Made by a program: the position numbers and the translations under genes. Shown piece by piece: positions 43,214 through 43,665 of a DNA stretch of 43,665 bases; the first letter of the stretch is position 1; the number at the start of each line of letters is the position of its first letter. The DNA is from Sphingobium quisquiliarum P25 (GTDB taxonomy: Bacteria; Pseudomonadota; Alphaproteobacteria; Sphingomonadales; Sphingomonadaceae): positions 1 to 43,665 of the forward strand of contig NZ_ATHO01000159.1 in NCBI RefSeq assembly GCF_000445065.1. Reading direction: 5' to 3'. The notes beneath the pieces are model-generated. The model was not told where the DNA came from and ran no database searches. It saw only the letters and a list, made by a program, of their open reading frames with translations.

Positions 43214-43665
43214 GGACACTCCCGAAACAGATAAGGGCGAATCCCGCCCGCGCGTCGCGCTTATTGCCGGACCTACCGCCAGCGGCAAGAGCGCGCTCGC
43301 CATTGCGCTGGCGCGGGCGGCGAACGGCGTCGTCATCAATGCCGACGCCAGCCAGGTCTATGCCGACCTGCGCATCCTGTCCGCCCGCCCCTCGCCGGAG
43401 GAGATGGCGGATGTCCCCCACCGCCTGTTCGGACATATCGATGGAGCGGAGGCCTGCACCGCCGCCCGCTGGGCCAGCGAGGCGCGCGCCGAAGTGCGCA
43501 GGGCGCATGAAGAAGGGCGGCTGCCCATATTGGCCGGCGGCACCGGCCTTTACCTCCGCACGCTGCTGGACGGGATCGCGCCCGTGCCGGACATAGACCC
43601 CGCCATCCGCGCCGCCGTTCGCGCCCTGCCCGTGGCGCAGGCGCATGCGGCGCTGGCCATCGAGG
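43212..43665 (+). CDS. miaA: tRNA dimethylallyltransferase, N-terminal part
   Basis: The frame from ATG 43212 reads [20 protein letters not shown] (P-loop), [19 protein letters not shown] and [16 protein letters not shown]. These are the MiaA signatures; the enzyme adds the isopentenyl group to A37 of tRNAs that read UNN codons. About 151 codons are present and the gene runs off the right edge. The start codon shares two bases with the divergent serB start (CATG). A weak AAGG lies 11 nt upstream. Confidence 0.95.
   Translation, partial: MDTPETDKGESRPRVALIAGPTASGKSALAIALARAANGVVINADASQVYADLRILSARPSPEEMADVPHRLFGHIDGAEACTAARWASEARAEVRRAHEEGRLPILAGGTGLYLRTLLDGIAPVPDIDPAIRAAVRALPVAQAHAALAIE

Overview
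The window is high-GC alphaproteobacterial chromosome, most likely from a sphingomonad (Sphingobium, Sphingomonas or Novosphingobium type). Grounds are the sphingomonad-like protein sequences, the rpiB-glyA-nrdR and gatC-gatA-gatB neighbourhoods, and palindromic intergenic repeats built on CGTTCGTCCTGAG / GTATCGAAGG, which I recognise from that group. The assignment rests on pattern recognition, not on a search.

Left core (1-11.5 kb): the 5' end of a cysteine desulfurase gene; an alpha/beta hydrolase; an HPP/CBS membrane protein; one-carbon and nucleotide genes (rpiB, glyA, nrdR); a GIY-YIG nuclease frame bracketed by inverted palindromic repeats and running in frame into a TrmJ-type RNA methyltransferase; chorismate mutase; rpsD; an exported M28 peptidase; the agmatine-to-putrescine pair aguA/aguB; folK; and tRNA-Lys(UUU).

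Accessory island (11.6-22.66 kb): a decayed integrative element in the 3' half of tRNA-Lys, bounded by a 47-bp direct repeat with one mismatch. Its right arm, on the minus strand, carries a Fic protein, an AlpA-type regulator, an integrase cut off after about 135 codons, the C-terminal part of a D5/SF3-like helicase fused out of frame to that integrase, an iteron-like GAGGGC cluster, terS, a terL ATPase frame without its nuclease domain, and an unknown gene. This reads as a phage-satellite or prophage remnant that can no longer move itself. Its left arm, on the plus strand and visibly richer in A+T, carries two cargo blocks. One is a tightly coupled three-gene cassette (nucleotidyltransferase-like protein, HTH + ImmA/IrrE-type metallopeptidase, Beta-family protein) preceded by a palindrome. 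The other is an overlapping pair encoding an exported protein and a PD-(D/E)xK-like nuclease, with a divergent XRE regulator. The three-gene cassette is the best candidate for an undescribed toxin-antitoxin or anti-phage system.

Right core (22.7-43.7 kb): a DUF72 protein; a complete glycogen operon transcribed glgP-glgB-glgC-glgA-glgX; a beta-lactamase-fold serine hydrolase; an exported protein of unknown role; the gatC-gatA-gatB amidotransferase operon interrupted by palindromic repeats; a DUF3089 hydrolase overlapping ruvX; an L,D-transpeptidase beside a small lipoprotein; and serB divergent from miaA, their start codons sharing the two central bases of a CATG.
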